From an uncultured Oscillibacter sp. (GTDB lineage Bacteria > Bacillota > Clostridia > Oscillospirales > Oscillospiraceae), in contig CAJUOD010000092.1 of NCBI GenBank assembly GCA_910587875.1, positions 1-11,457 of the forward strand: 11,457 nt of DNA. The letters run 5' to 3'. The notes below the pieces were generated by a model. The model did no database searches and had not been told where the DNA came from. It saw only the letters and a program-made list of their open reading frames with translations. Both the position numbers and the translations under genes were made by a program. This document shows, in pieces, positions 1 through 6,634 of the stretch. Position 1 is the stretch's first letter. Every line of letters begins with the position of its first letter.

Positions 1-27
1 CAGGTAGGAACGGTACAGCTCATCCAT
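1..27 (-). CDS. Start of a gene, probably flagellar chaperone FlgN (partial)
   Basis: Only the first nine codons are inside the window (MDELYRSYL), reading leftwards off the edge. The ATG lies 3 bp beyond the flgM stop and has a clear Shine-Dalgarno site, TGGAGGAATG, lying within the last flgM codons (about positions 32-41). This spacing shows that it is cotranscribed and probably translationally coupled with flgM. In most flagellated bacteria flgM is followed by flgN, the export chaperone of the hook-associated proteins FlgK and FlgL, so FlgN is the best guess. The identification rests on position alone, because nine residues are too few to recognise a family. Confidence 0.5.
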
Positions 28-30
28 GGC

Positions 31-336
31 TCATTCCTCCACCAGGAACAGCATCCGGCCCGCGATGGCCATGGGGTCCGGCCGGTACTCCCCGGCGGAC
101 ACCTCCCTGCGCAGCTCCTGGATGTCGCCGGTGGTGTTGGCGGTCCGCACCTCCCGGGAGAGGCGGCTCACCATCTCCATCTGGAAGTTTTTCCGGCCCG
201 CGGGGGCGGAAAACTCGGCGGAGTCATAGTTGTGCCCGGAGATGGTCTGGGCGGCGCTTCCCCGCTTCTGGGCGGGGTAATAGGCTTTCGTCCGGCTGAT
301 GGAAGAGATGGGGCCGGAACCGGTAGAAGTCAGCAT
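31..336 (-). CDS. flgM: Anti-sigma-28 factor FlgM
   Basis: The product is a 101-residue protein that should bind and inhibit the flagellar sigma factor (FliA/SigD) until it is exported through the completed hook-basal body. The N-terminal half is low in hydrophobic content and looks unstructured, as in known FlgM proteins. A DSAEFSAPAGRK segment (38-49) resembles the short conserved stretch before the sigma-binding helices of Gram-positive FlgM. The C-terminal part, TGDIQELRREVSAGEY (69-84) followed by DPMAIAGRML (87-96), matches the family's signature of helix, then G-x-Y, then an IA-containing helix. The ATG is supported by AAAGGATG nine bases upstream. The gene has its own sigma-28-type promoter and sits directly ahead of a probable flgN. 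The length is normal for the family. The assignment is good, though FlgM sequences are weakly conserved. Confidence 0.85.
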   Translation of the reverse strand: MLTSTGSGPISSISRTKAYYPAQKRGSAAQTISGHNYDSAEFSAPAGRKNFQMEMVSRLSREVRTANTTGDIQELRREVSAGEYRPDPMAIAGRMLFLVEE

Positions 337-368
337 GATACCTCACATCCTTTGCTCAAGACAACATT

Positions 369-387
369 TCACTTCATATCACTTCAT
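369..387 (-). repeat. Two tandem copies of ATGAAGTGA, 10-bp period
   Basis: On the leftward strand the nonamer ATGAAGTGA occurs twice, at 379-387 and 369-377, with starts exactly 10 bp apart (one helical turn). The pair lies just downstream of the flgM sigma-28 -10 element, at or immediately after the expected transcription start. It could be an operator or a feature of the 5' untranslated region, or it could be chance. No known binding protein is recognised. Confidence 0.4.
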
Positions 388-392
388 TATTC

Positions 393-419
393 ATATCGAC
401 ATAACGGCGGGAAAGTTAA
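393..419 (-). promoter_or_regulatory. Sigma-28 (FliA/SigD) promoter of flgM
   Basis: Read leftwards, the sequence is TTAA (416-419), exactly 15 bases, then GTCGATAT (393-400). The Gram-positive SigD consensus is TAAA, 15 bases, GCCGATAT, so this differs at one base in each element and has perfect spacing. The expected start is near 386, leaving a leader of about 50 bases before flgM. SigD control of flgM gives the usual feedback in which the anti-sigma factor is made by its own target. Confidence 0.75.
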
Positions 420-501
420 GGACGGCAGGCAGAATTTTCTTGATTCGCCCGGAAACATTTTCGGGGAAACCATGGGGCCGAACGTTCATTTTGCCCAAAA
501 A

Positions 502-533
502 CGGGCCCCGCTCCCTCCCGGAAGCGGGGCCCG
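502..533 (-). terminator. Intrinsic terminator of the cheAWRB operon
   Basis: A perfect 11-bp GC-rich inverted repeat (502-512 with 523-533, arm CGGGCCCCGCT) encloses a 10-base loop. On the leftward strand it is followed directly by TTTTT (497-501). It begins 20 bases after the cheB stop codon, so it ends the chemotaxis transcript and insulates flgM from read-through. There is no T-run on the opposite strand, so it should act in one direction only. Confidence 0.9.
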
Positions 534-552
534 CCCAAGGCTTTCATTCGGT

Positions 553-1593
553 TCAGTGCAGGGTCTTCAGGTGCCGGAGCAGCACGTTGGCCACATTGTC
601 ACATGAGGCCTGAATGCAGACGGCCCCGATGTCGTTTGCCACCATGGGCATGCCGTACACCACGCTGGATTCCTTATCCTGGCCGATGGTGTAGGCCCCC
701 TTTTTCCGCATTTCCAGCAGCCCGGCGGCGCCGTCCTGGCCCATGCCGGTCATGATGATGCCCACCATTTTGCACCGGACCACCTCCGCCATGGAGTGGA
801 ACATGGCGTCCACCGACGGGCGGTGTCCGCTGACCTTCTCTCCCGGCGTGCAGGAGACGGTGTACTTGTCGCCGATGCGCACCACCCGGCACTGCAGATC
901 CGCCGGGGCCACCAGGGCCAGCCCCCGATGGAGCTCGTCGCCGTTCCGGGCCTCCCGGACCTCCATCTTGCAGATGCGGTTCAGCCGGTCGGCATACATC
1001 TGGGTGAAGCCCTTGGGCATGTGCTGGACGATGACCATGGGCGGGATGTCCGCCGGCAGACGGCGCATGACCTCCAGGGTGGCCTCCGTGCCTCCCGTGG
1101 ACGCCCCCAGGCCCACCAGCACCCGGTCCAGGGCCGGGCCGCCGCCCAGGTTGGGCGTGGCCACCGCCACGGAGGGGCTTCTCAGCGGGGTGGAGCGGGG
1201 CTTCGCCATGGAGGCCACCAGCACCTTTTGGGTCAGGTTGGTGATGAAGACCTCCTTGCTCTCCTGCACGTCGGGCTTGCGGACGAAGTCCACCGCGCCG
1301 GCGTTCAGCGCGTCGAAGACCTTCAGGTTCAGGGAGGAGCAAAGGATCACCGGCACCGGGTTCGTGGGCAGGTACTCCTTCAAAAAGTCAATACCGCTCT
1401 GGCCGGGCATCTCCACATCCATGGTGATGACGTCCGGATTCAGGCGGGGTATCTTCTGTTTCGCGTCCAGCGTGTTGATGGCGTAGCCCACGATCTCCAT
1501 CCTGGGATGGGCCGAGAGGCCTTGGATGATGAGGTTGCGGGCCAGGGCGGAGTCGTCCACCACCATCACGCGGATCTTTTTCCCCAGTTCCAT
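553..1593 (-). CDS. cheB: Chemotaxis response regulator / protein-glutamate methylesterase CheB
   Basis: This 346-residue cytoplasmic enzyme hydrolyses glutamyl methyl esters on chemoreceptors (releasing methanol) and can deamidate receptor glutamines, which resets receptor sensitivity. Residues 7-120 are a response-regulator receiver. They show the acidic pair D13-D14, the phosphoacceptor D59 in TMDVEMPG, S86/S87 in ILCSSLN and K106 in FVRKP. A linker (about 121-155) leads to the methylesterase domain. There the catalytic serine S165 lies in GLGASTGG, histidine H191 in VQHMPKGF and aspartate D287 in TGMGQDGA, all at the E. coli CheB positions plus one. GHRPSVDAMF (256-265) is another family signature. 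Phosphorylation by CheA should activate it. It is the last gene of the cheA-cheW-cheR-cheB operon, 21 bp after cheR, with a terminator downstream. The start codon is supported by AAGGAGGT, although at a long 12-base spacing. Length and all key residues are normal. Confidence 0.97.
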   Translation of the reverse strand: MELGKKIRVMVVDDSALARNLIIQGLSAHPRMEIVGYAINTLDAKQKIPRLNPDVITMDVEMPGQSGIDFLKEYLPTNPVPVILCSSLNLKVFDALNAGAVDFVRKPDVQESKEVFITNLTQKVLVASMAKPRSTPLRSPSVAVATPNLGGGPALDRVLVGLGASTGGTEATLEVMRRLPADIPPMVIVQHMPKGFTQMYADRLNRICKMEVREARNGDELHRGLALVAPADLQCRVVRIGDKYTVSCTPGEKVSGHRPSVDAMFHSMAEVVRCKMVGIIMTGMGQDGAAGLLEMRKKGAYTIGQDKESSVVYGMPMVANDIGAVCIQASCDNVANVLLRHLKTLH

Positions 1594-1605
1594 TATGAGG
1601 GAACC

Positions 1606-1613
1606 ACCTCCTT
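1606..1613 (-). promoter_or_regulatory. Shine-Dalgarno site of cheB with long spacing
   Basis: AAGGAGGT is a full-strength ribosome binding site, but 12 bases separate it from the cheB ATG, which is longer than usual. It lies immediately beyond the cheR stop codon. No alternative in-frame start lies closer, and the receiver domain begins at once, so the ATG at 1591-1593 is retained. Confidence 0.6.
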
Positions 1614-1614
1614 G

Positions 1615-2457
1615 TTATTTTTGGAAGGTCGCCGTAGCCAAACGGCGATAGGGCGCGTTCTGGCTCAGGTTCTCCGAGGCGCTGATCAGCAGATATCCCC
1701 CGGGGACGGTGGCGTCGTAGAACCGGCGGACCAGGGCGTCCTTGGTGGGCTGATCGAAGTAGATCATTACGTTCCGGCAGAAGATCACGTCGAACTTCCG
1801 GCGGAATTTGATCTGGTCCATCAGGTTGAAGGTCTGGAAAATGACGTTGTCCTTCACCGCCGGGGACACGGTGTGGGTGCCGTCCCGGTTGGGGGTGAAG
1901 TACTTCCGCTTCCAGTCCGCCGGGATGGTGTCCGGCAGGTTGTAGGTCCCCCGCCGGGCGCTGGCCAGGGCCTGGGCGGAGATGTCCGTGGCCAGGATGC
2001 GGGTGTCCCACTCCTTGGCCCGGGGGCCCAGGTAGTCGTAGAGGAACATGGTGATGTTATAGGGCTCCTCTCCGCTGGAGCAGCCCGCGCTCCAGATGGC
2101 CAGGGTCTTGTCGCGCTCGTGCCGCCGGACGATCTCCGGGATGATGTTGTTGCAGAAGTAATCCAAATGCTCCTTCTCCCGCATGAAGAAGGTGTAGTTG
2201 GTGGTCAGCTTGTTCAGCACCAGGGTGACCTCGTCGTTCTCCTTTTTGTCCAGGAGGTGGTTGACGAACTCGCCGAAGCTCTTGTAGCCCAGCTTTTTCA
2301 GCGCCGGGGAGAGGCGGCTGGTGATCAGCTGCTTCTTCTGGCTCAGGTCGATGCCGTAGGTGGACTGGATGAAGTTCACCATCTTGCGGAAGTCCGCGTC
2401 GGAGATGGTCATGGGGCCGAAGCCGCCCATGCCCTCAGTATTCTTTGCCGTATCCAT
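1615..2457 (-). CDS. cheR: Chemotaxis protein-glutamate O-methyltransferase CheR
   Basis: This 280-residue enzyme transfers methyl groups from S-adenosylmethionine to receptor glutamates, opposing CheB. The N-terminal all-helical CheR domain covers about residues 16-90 and ends in TTNYTFFMRE (85-94), equivalent to the family's TTNETSFFRE. The SAM-binding domain follows: AGCSSGEEPY (124-133) is the characteristic methyltransferase motif I, ATDIS with D158 would contact the ribose, and CRNVMIYF (227-234) is the conserved strand motif. PGGYLLISASENL near the C terminus also fits. The length is usual for the family. The first ATG has only a weak GGTGA site about nine bases upstream. In-frame ATGs at residues 10 and 16 are possible alternative starts, and the first 15 residues are not conserved family sequence. 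The gene lies 29 bp after cheW and 21 bp before cheB. Confidence 0.96.
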   Translation of the reverse strand: MDTAKNTEGMGGFGPMTISDADFRKMVNFIQSTYGIDLSQKKQLITSRLSPALKKLGYKSFGEFVNHLLDKKENDEVTLVLNKLTTNYTFFMREKEHLDYFCNNIIPEIVRRHERDKTLAIWSAGCSSGEEPYNITMFLYDYLGPRAKEWDTRILATDISAQALASARRGTYNLPDTIPADWKRKYFTPNRDGTHTVSPAVKDNVIFQTFNLMDQIKFRRKFDVIFCRNVMIYFDQPTKDALVRRFYDATVPGGYLLISASENLSQNAPYRRLATATFQK

Positions 2458-2486
2458 TGTTCTTGTTCACCGCTTTGTCTGGAAAA

Positions 2487-2981
2487 TTAGTCGCCGTAGC
2501 CGTGGGCGATCAGCTGCTCGCAGTCCAGCACCAGCATGGTGCCGGAGCCGTCGGGCAGGGTGCACATGCCGGAGACCAGCTTCTGGGGGCTCTGGGAGGG
2601 GATGGGGACGATGCTCTCCAGGGGAATGTCCAGCATCAGGTCCACGGAGTCAACCTGGATGCCCAGCTGGTTGTTGTTGTAGTCGATGACGATCAAGATT
2701 CTCTCTTCCGCCGGGGGCTTCCCCAGGCGGAGGCGGATGTCCATGATGGGGATGATCTGGCCCCGCATGTTGAAGATGCCCTGGATATAATCCGGCATCA
2801 TGGGGAGGTAGGTGGCGTTGTAGACGTTCAGGATTTCCACCACCTGGTTGGCGTCAATGCCGATTTTCAGATCGTCCACCGTGAAGATGAGGTGCTTCCG
2901 GCTGCCCGCGCCCTCGTCTTCGGGGACGGCGTTTTCGATCTCGTCTTCCTCTACCTGGAACAGGACGTTTTCATTACTCAT
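2487..2981 (-). CDS. cheW: Chemotaxis adaptor protein CheW
   Basis: This 164-residue adaptor couples the kinase CheA to chemoreceptors in the signalling array at the membrane. The SH3-like CheW domain starts near residue 29 (HLIFTVDDLKIGID). It contains VVEILN, the conserved IQGIFNMRGQIIPIMDIRLRLG core including the N-x-R-G-x-I-x-P signature, and a second subdomain ending in MLVLDCEQLI. The first 28 residues form an acidic, probably disordered extension, rich in Glu and Asp, that most CheW proteins lack or have shorter. The start is set by AGGAGG eight or nine bases before the ATG. The gene is cotranscribed with cheA, 21 bp upstream. A single-domain length and the absence of a receiver argue against CheV. 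Confidence 0.95.
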   Translation of the reverse strand: MSNENVLFQVEEDEIENAVPEDEGAGSRKHLIFTVDDLKIGIDANQVVEILNVYNATYLPMMPDYIQGIFNMRGQIIPIMDIRLRLGKPPAEERILIVIDYNNNQLGIQVDSVDLMLDIPLESIVPIPSQSPQKLVSGMCTLPDGSGTMLVLDCEQLIAHGYGD

Positions 2982-3002
2982 TGCGTTTCCCTCCTTCGGC
3001 GC

Positions 3003-5099
3003 TTAACCCCGGGTGGCCTTGTACAGGTCGCCCGCGTCAAGGATGATGCTGATATTTCCGTCTCCCAGGATGCTGCATCCCGTGATTCCGCAGCTCTTGA
3101 TGTCAAAGTTGTTCACATAGGCCGGGAGGGGCTTGACGACGATCTGCTGCTCGCCCAGGAGCTCGTCGACGAACAGGCAGTAGGAGCAGTCGCCGGACTC
3201 CAGCCACATCAGGATGCCGTCGTCGATCTTCTCCGCGCCGCCGGGGAGGTTGTAGAAGTCCCGGGCCCGGATGACGGGGTAGTAGCCGTCCAGCATTTTC
3301 ACCATCTCCCCGTTGACGGAGTCGTGGAGGATGGCCGCTTCCGTGGTTTTGATGCTGGAGCGGATATTGTTGATGGGGATGGTGAAGATGGAGTCTCCCA
3401 CGGAGACCTCCATGCCGTCCATGATGGCCATGGTCAGGGGAATCCGCATGATGGTGGTCATGCCCTTGCCCTGCTCGCTGGTGATGGAGACGGAGCCTCC
3501 CAGGCTCTCCACGCCGCTCTTCACCACGTCCATGCCCACGCCCCGGCCGGAGAACTCCGTCACCTGGGCGTTGGTGGAAAAGCCGGGGGCCATGAGGAAG
3601 TTCAGGATCTCCTTATGAGAGTATTCCACATCCGGGGAGGCGATGCCGTTCCGGATGGCCTTAGCCAGGACGGCCTCGTCGTTGACTCCGGCGCCGTCGT
3701 CGGAGATTTGGATGATGACCTCGCTGCCCGTGTCCTGGGCGGAGAGCAGAATCTCGCCCACGGGGTCCTTTCCGGCGGCGATGCGGTCCTCCGCGTTTTC
3801 CTCGATGCCGTGGTCCATGGAATTCCGGACCATGTGCATGATGGGGTCCCCGATGGAGTCCACGATGGTCTTGTCCACCTCGGTGTTCTCTCCCACCAGG
3901 GTGAGCTTCACCTGCTTGTTGAGCTTTTTGCACATATCCCGGACAATGCGGTTCATCTTCTGGAAGGTGTTGGACACCGGGATCATGCGCAGGGACATGG
4001 ACACGTCCTGGAGCTCGTCCGTCAGCTTCCGGAGCTGCCGGGCGGACTTGGAGAAGGCGTCCAGGTGGAGGCCCTTCAGATCCGGGGAGCCGGTGACCAT
4101 GGCCTCGGTGATGACGATCTCGCCCACGATGGCGGAGAGCTGGTCCAGCTTGCTAAGGCCGACGCTGATGAGGCTCTCCTTCTGCCCCTGACCCTGCTGG
4201 TGCTGCTGGGCCCCGGACTGGGCGGCCGGAGCGGCGGAGGGGGCCTTCTGGGCGGCGGGGGCCGCCTCATGTGCGGCGGGAGCCGGTTCCGCCGGAGGCG
4301 GCGGCGGGGCGGGAACGTAATTTTGCTCCTCGTAGGAGTGGACGGAGCCGGCGGTCATGACGATGGGCACGGCCCGGGCCCGGTCCGCCTCGCTGCGGAA
4401 CTGGAGGAGGAAGCCGTGCTCGATGACCACCTCGGACAGGGCGGAATCCGTCTCCACCCCGGCGGGCTGGTAGGTGAAGTCCGCGTCGGCGCAGAAGCCC
4501 TGGACGGAGGTGACCAGCATGAAGGCCCGGAGGTTCTCCATGCCGCAGCCCTCGTCAAAGAAGACCCGGAGGCCGTAGGGAAAGTCGGCGCTGCCCTCCG
4601 AGGTCTGGGCGGGAGCGGGCGCGGCAGGGGCCGCCTCCGGAACCGGGGCGGGCGCGGCGTCCGCCTTGGGGGCGGGCTCCGCTGGAATTTCTTCCCCCTT
4701 AATTTTGGCGATCAAACTATTAATATTTCCAAGGAAACTGTCGACATCTTCATTAAGGGGCTGTTCTGCCTCCACCTTCTCCATTTCCTCCCGGAAATAG
4801 TCCACGGAGTGGAGCATAACGTCGAACAGCGCCGGACGGTCCTCGTCCTTCACCACGGACATGGTGCCCTCCCGGATGAGGAAGAACATGTCCTCGATGC
4901 GGTGGGAGACCCGGGCCAGCGTATCGAACTCCATCATGGCGGAAGAGCCCTTGATGGTATGCATGATGCGGAAGATCTCGTTGACATTGTCCTGAGAGAA
5001 TGTATTTTCCTTTTCCGCGTCCAGAACAATGCTCTCCAGCTGCTCAAGAAGCGTATTGGTTTCGTAGATGTACATATCCAAGATATCGTTGTTGCTCAC
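3003..5099 (-). CDS. cheA: Chemotaxis sensor histidine kinase CheA
   Basis: This 698-residue kinase autophosphorylates in response to receptor state and passes phosphate to CheY and CheB. P1 (HPt, about 1-130) carries phosphoacceptor H47 in RIMHTIKGSSAMM. An Ala/Pro linker (about 136-170) leads to a P2-like domain (about 172-263), the presumed docking site for the response regulators. A second Ala/Pro/Gln linker (about 264-308) leads to the P3 dimerisation helices (309-375). P4 is the ATPase: the N box runs from H422 with R425-N426 to DHGIE (429-433), G1 is DDGAG (467-471), and G2 is GRGVG (518-522). P5 (about 560-698) is the CheW-like regulatory domain. The start codon is GTG, with AAGGTGG upstream; no nearby ATG has a ribosome binding site. 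It is the first gene of the operon, divergent from the FliK-like gene. Domain content and length are standard. Confidence 0.97.
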   Translation of the reverse strand: MSNNDILDMYIYETNTLLEQLESIVLDAEKENTFSQDNVNEIFRIMHTIKGSSAMMEFDTLARVSHRIEDMFFLIREGTMSVVKDEDRPALFDVMLHSVDYFREEMEKVEAEQPLNEDVDSFLGNINSLIAKIKGEEIPAEPAPKADAAPAPVPEAAPAAPAPAQTSEGSADFPYGLRVFFDEGCGMENLRAFMLVTSVQGFCADADFTYQPAGVETDSALSEVVIEHGFLLQFRSEADRARAVPIVMTAGSVHSYEEQNYVPAPPPPPAEPAPAAHEAAPAAQKAPSAAPAAQSGAQQHQQGQGQKESLISVGLSKLDQLSAIVGEIVITEAMVTGSPDLKGLHLDAFSKSARQLRKLTDELQDVSMSLRMIPVSNTFQKMNRIVRDMCKKLNKQVKLTLVGENTEVDKTIVDSIGDPIMHMVRNSMDHGIEENAEDRIAAGKDPVGEILLSAQDTGSEVIIQISDDGAGVNDEAVLAKAIRNGIASPDVEYSHKEILNFLMAPGFSTNAQVTEFSGRGVGMDVVKSGVESLGGSVSITSEQGKGMTTIMRIPLTMAIMDGMEVSVGDSIFTIPINNIRSSIKTTEAAILHDSVNGEMVKMLDGYYPVIRARDFYNLPGGAEKIDDGILMWLESGDCSYCLFVDELLGEQQIVVKPLPAYVNNFDIKSCGITGCSILGDGNISIILDAGDLYKATRG

Positions 5100-5130
5100 G
5101 AAAACACCACCTTATCAGCCTTTTTCATTA

Positions 5131-5157
5131 CTATCGACCTGTTGCGCTAAAAAAATA
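5131..5157 (-). promoter_or_regulatory. Possible sigma-28 promoter of cheA
   Basis: On the leftward strand GTCGATAG (5131-5138) resembles the SigD -10 element GCCGATAT and shares GTCGATA with the flgM promoter. Fifteen bases upstream the -35 position reads TATT, a poor match to TAAA. A start near 5124 would leave a leader of about 25 bases with the cheA ribosome binding site in place. The region (5100-5194) is only 95 bp and must also hold the control elements of the rightward operon, for which no convincing promoter was seen. Confidence 0.35.
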
Positions 5158-5194
5158 AGTAGCGGCGGCAAGTTTTTTCTGTGAGGTGTCATGA

Positions 5195-6634
5195 ATGCCC
5201 GATCTGCTCGGCGCCACAAACCCGGTACCAGGTTACGATAAGACCACGGTCAACCGGAATATCACGGTCTCTCCGGACAACACGCAAATCCAAAACGTCC
5301 CCGATCCCAGCAAGGTCGTCCGCGCCGACGGGCGGACGGAACAGCAGGACAGCAACCTCCAGGGGGACGGCGGAATCCGCTATGACTCCAACTTCCAGAC
5401 CTTCCTCCAGCGCCTGAGGGACACCCCCAGCCTGGCGGACAGCCTCTCCCGCATCTTCTCGGGGCGGGAGGGCATTGTCGTCTCCTCCGGCCTCAGCGCC
5501 GGCATCGCCGAGGAGATGGGCCGCCTGCTGGAGATGCTCCGGATGGACGAGGGCCAGCTCCTGGACTTCCTCCAGGGCCAGTTCAAGACCGGCACCCGCT
5601 TCGGCGGGGCCCTCTTCGCCCTGCTCCGCAGCGCCTACGCCCGGGCCGCCTCCGACGGGGTGCGGACGGACATTCTGCAATTTTTGAAGGCCTACGTGGA
5701 CTTCGACTCCACCAAGCACATCGAGGGCAACCTCCTCCGGGACCTCCAGTCCATGGCGGACGCCATGCCCGCCAGCTGGGCGGAGAAGCTCCGGGACCTG
5801 ACGGCCCAGCTCCAGAACGGCATCGCCGCCGGAAACCGGCAGGGGAACCTCCAGCTCCTCCAGCGGGAGATCTTCCCCTACATGTCCACCTACGTGGAGC
5901 GGACCCACGACATGGGCACCCCCCGGGCCCTTTTGACCATGCTGGCCCTGAACGTGGCCCGGTATGAGAACGGCTCCGAGGAAAAGCTCCTGGAGGGCTT
6001 CCACCAGCTCATCGGCTACGGCACGCTGAAGGGCCAGCTGGGGGGCATCGACGACCAGTCCCTGCTGCTCCTCCTCAGGAGCCGGGGGGCCGGGACCGAG
6101 GGCTCCAGGGCCGTGGAATTCTCCAACCAGCTGGCCTCCGCCGCCGCCCGGGCCTTCCGGGGGGAGGGCAGCGCCGAGGTGCAGCAGGCCTTCCAGAACC
6201 TCATCGCCGCCATGCTGGTGAACGAGAGCGTGTATATGCCCATCAACCACTACCTCCTCCCCCTGGAGTGGAACGGGAGGATGCTCTTCTCCGAGCTCTG
6301 GGTGGACCCCAACGCCGAGGACGGCCAGGACAAGGGCGGCGCCCGGGGCGGGAGGAACACCATGCGCTTTCTCTTCAAGCTGGACGTCCAGACCCTGGGC
6401 CTGTTCGACGTGATCCTCACCGCCCAGGGGACGGACGTGGACGTCCAGATCGCCTGCCCGGACAAGGCGGCCCCCTTCTCCAAGCAGATTGGAGACGCCG
6501 TCTCCCAGATTCTCACCCGGAACGACCTGAAGCCCGCCCGGGTGGCCGTCCGGCGGATGGACCGCCCGGTCACGCTGACCGAGGTGTTCCCCAAAATCTT
6601 TGAAGGGAAGAACAGTGTCAATGTCAAGATCTGA
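5195..6634 (+). CDS. FliK-like flagellar hook-length control protein (YlqG-type)
   Basis: This is a 479-residue cytoplasmic-looking protein with no signal peptide or membrane segment. Residues 1-60 are polar and probably disordered. Residues 60-340 are rich in Leu, Ala, Gln and Arg and look almost entirely helical. The C-terminal part (about 350-470) fits the FliK C-terminal domain: a strand region RFLFKLDVQTLGLFDVIL, then a charged stretch, two helices (SKQIGDAVSQILTRNDL) and a final PARVAVRR strand. FliK measures hook length and triggers the FlhB export-specificity switch. The neighbouring FlhB-like gene supports a place in this family, and the pair resembles ylqG-ylqH of Bacillus. The long helical N-terminal half is unlike classical FliK, so this may be a paralogue rather than the hook ruler itself. 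The start is supported by GAGGTG six bases upstream. It is the first gene of a four-gene operon, overlapping the next by 14 bp. Confidence 0.65.
   Translation: MPDLLGATNPVPGYDKTTVNRNITVSPDNTQIQNVPDPSKVVRADGRTEQQDSNLQGDGGIRYDSNFQTFLQRLRDTPSLADSLSRIFSGREGIVVSSGLSAGIAEEMGRLLEMLRMDEGQLLDFLQGQFKTGTRFGGALFALLRSAYARAASDGVRTDILQFLKAYVDFDSTKHIEGNLLRDLQSMADAMPASWAEKLRDLTAQLQNGIAAGNRQGNLQLLQREIFPYMSTYVERTHDMGTPRALLTMLALNVARYENGSEEKLLEGFHQLIGYGTLKGQLGGIDDQSLLLLLRSRGAGTEGSRAVEFSNQLASAAARAFRGEGSAEVQQAFQNLIAAMLVNESVYMPINHYLLPLEWNGRMLFSELWVDPNAEDGQDKGGARGGRNTMRFLFKLDVQTLGLFDVILTAQGTDVDVQIACPDKAAPFSKQIGDAVSQILTRNDLKPARVAVRRMDRPVTLTEVFPKIFEGKNSVNVKI

Noticed and set aside
232..613. Two plus-strand open frames covering the flgM-cheB spacer
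   Set aside because: They run through the flgM promoter, the terminator and the antisense ends of flgM and cheB, with no ribosome binding site or recognisable product.
796..2490. Long plus-strand open frame opposite cheB and cheR
   Set aside because: It is antisense to two genes with every catalytic residue in place and crosses the intergenic gap; no sign of a real protein.
2445..5150. An open frame of about 900 codons on the plus strand
   Set aside because: It spans cheW and cheA in antisense and crosses their junction. The composition is Val/His/Asp/Gly-rich and without family features, again an effect of codon bias.
5148..5174. Possible rightward SigD promoter (TAAA, 15 bases, GGCAAGTT) before the FliK-like gene
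   Set aside because: The -35 half matches, but only four of eight -10 bases do, and the A-run makes TAAA matches likely by chance.
6600..6620. TTG start that would lengthen the FlhB-like protein by seven residues
   Set aside because: It gives a deeper overlap with the upstream gene and no better ribosome binding site; the ATG at 6621 leaves the whole conserved domain intact.
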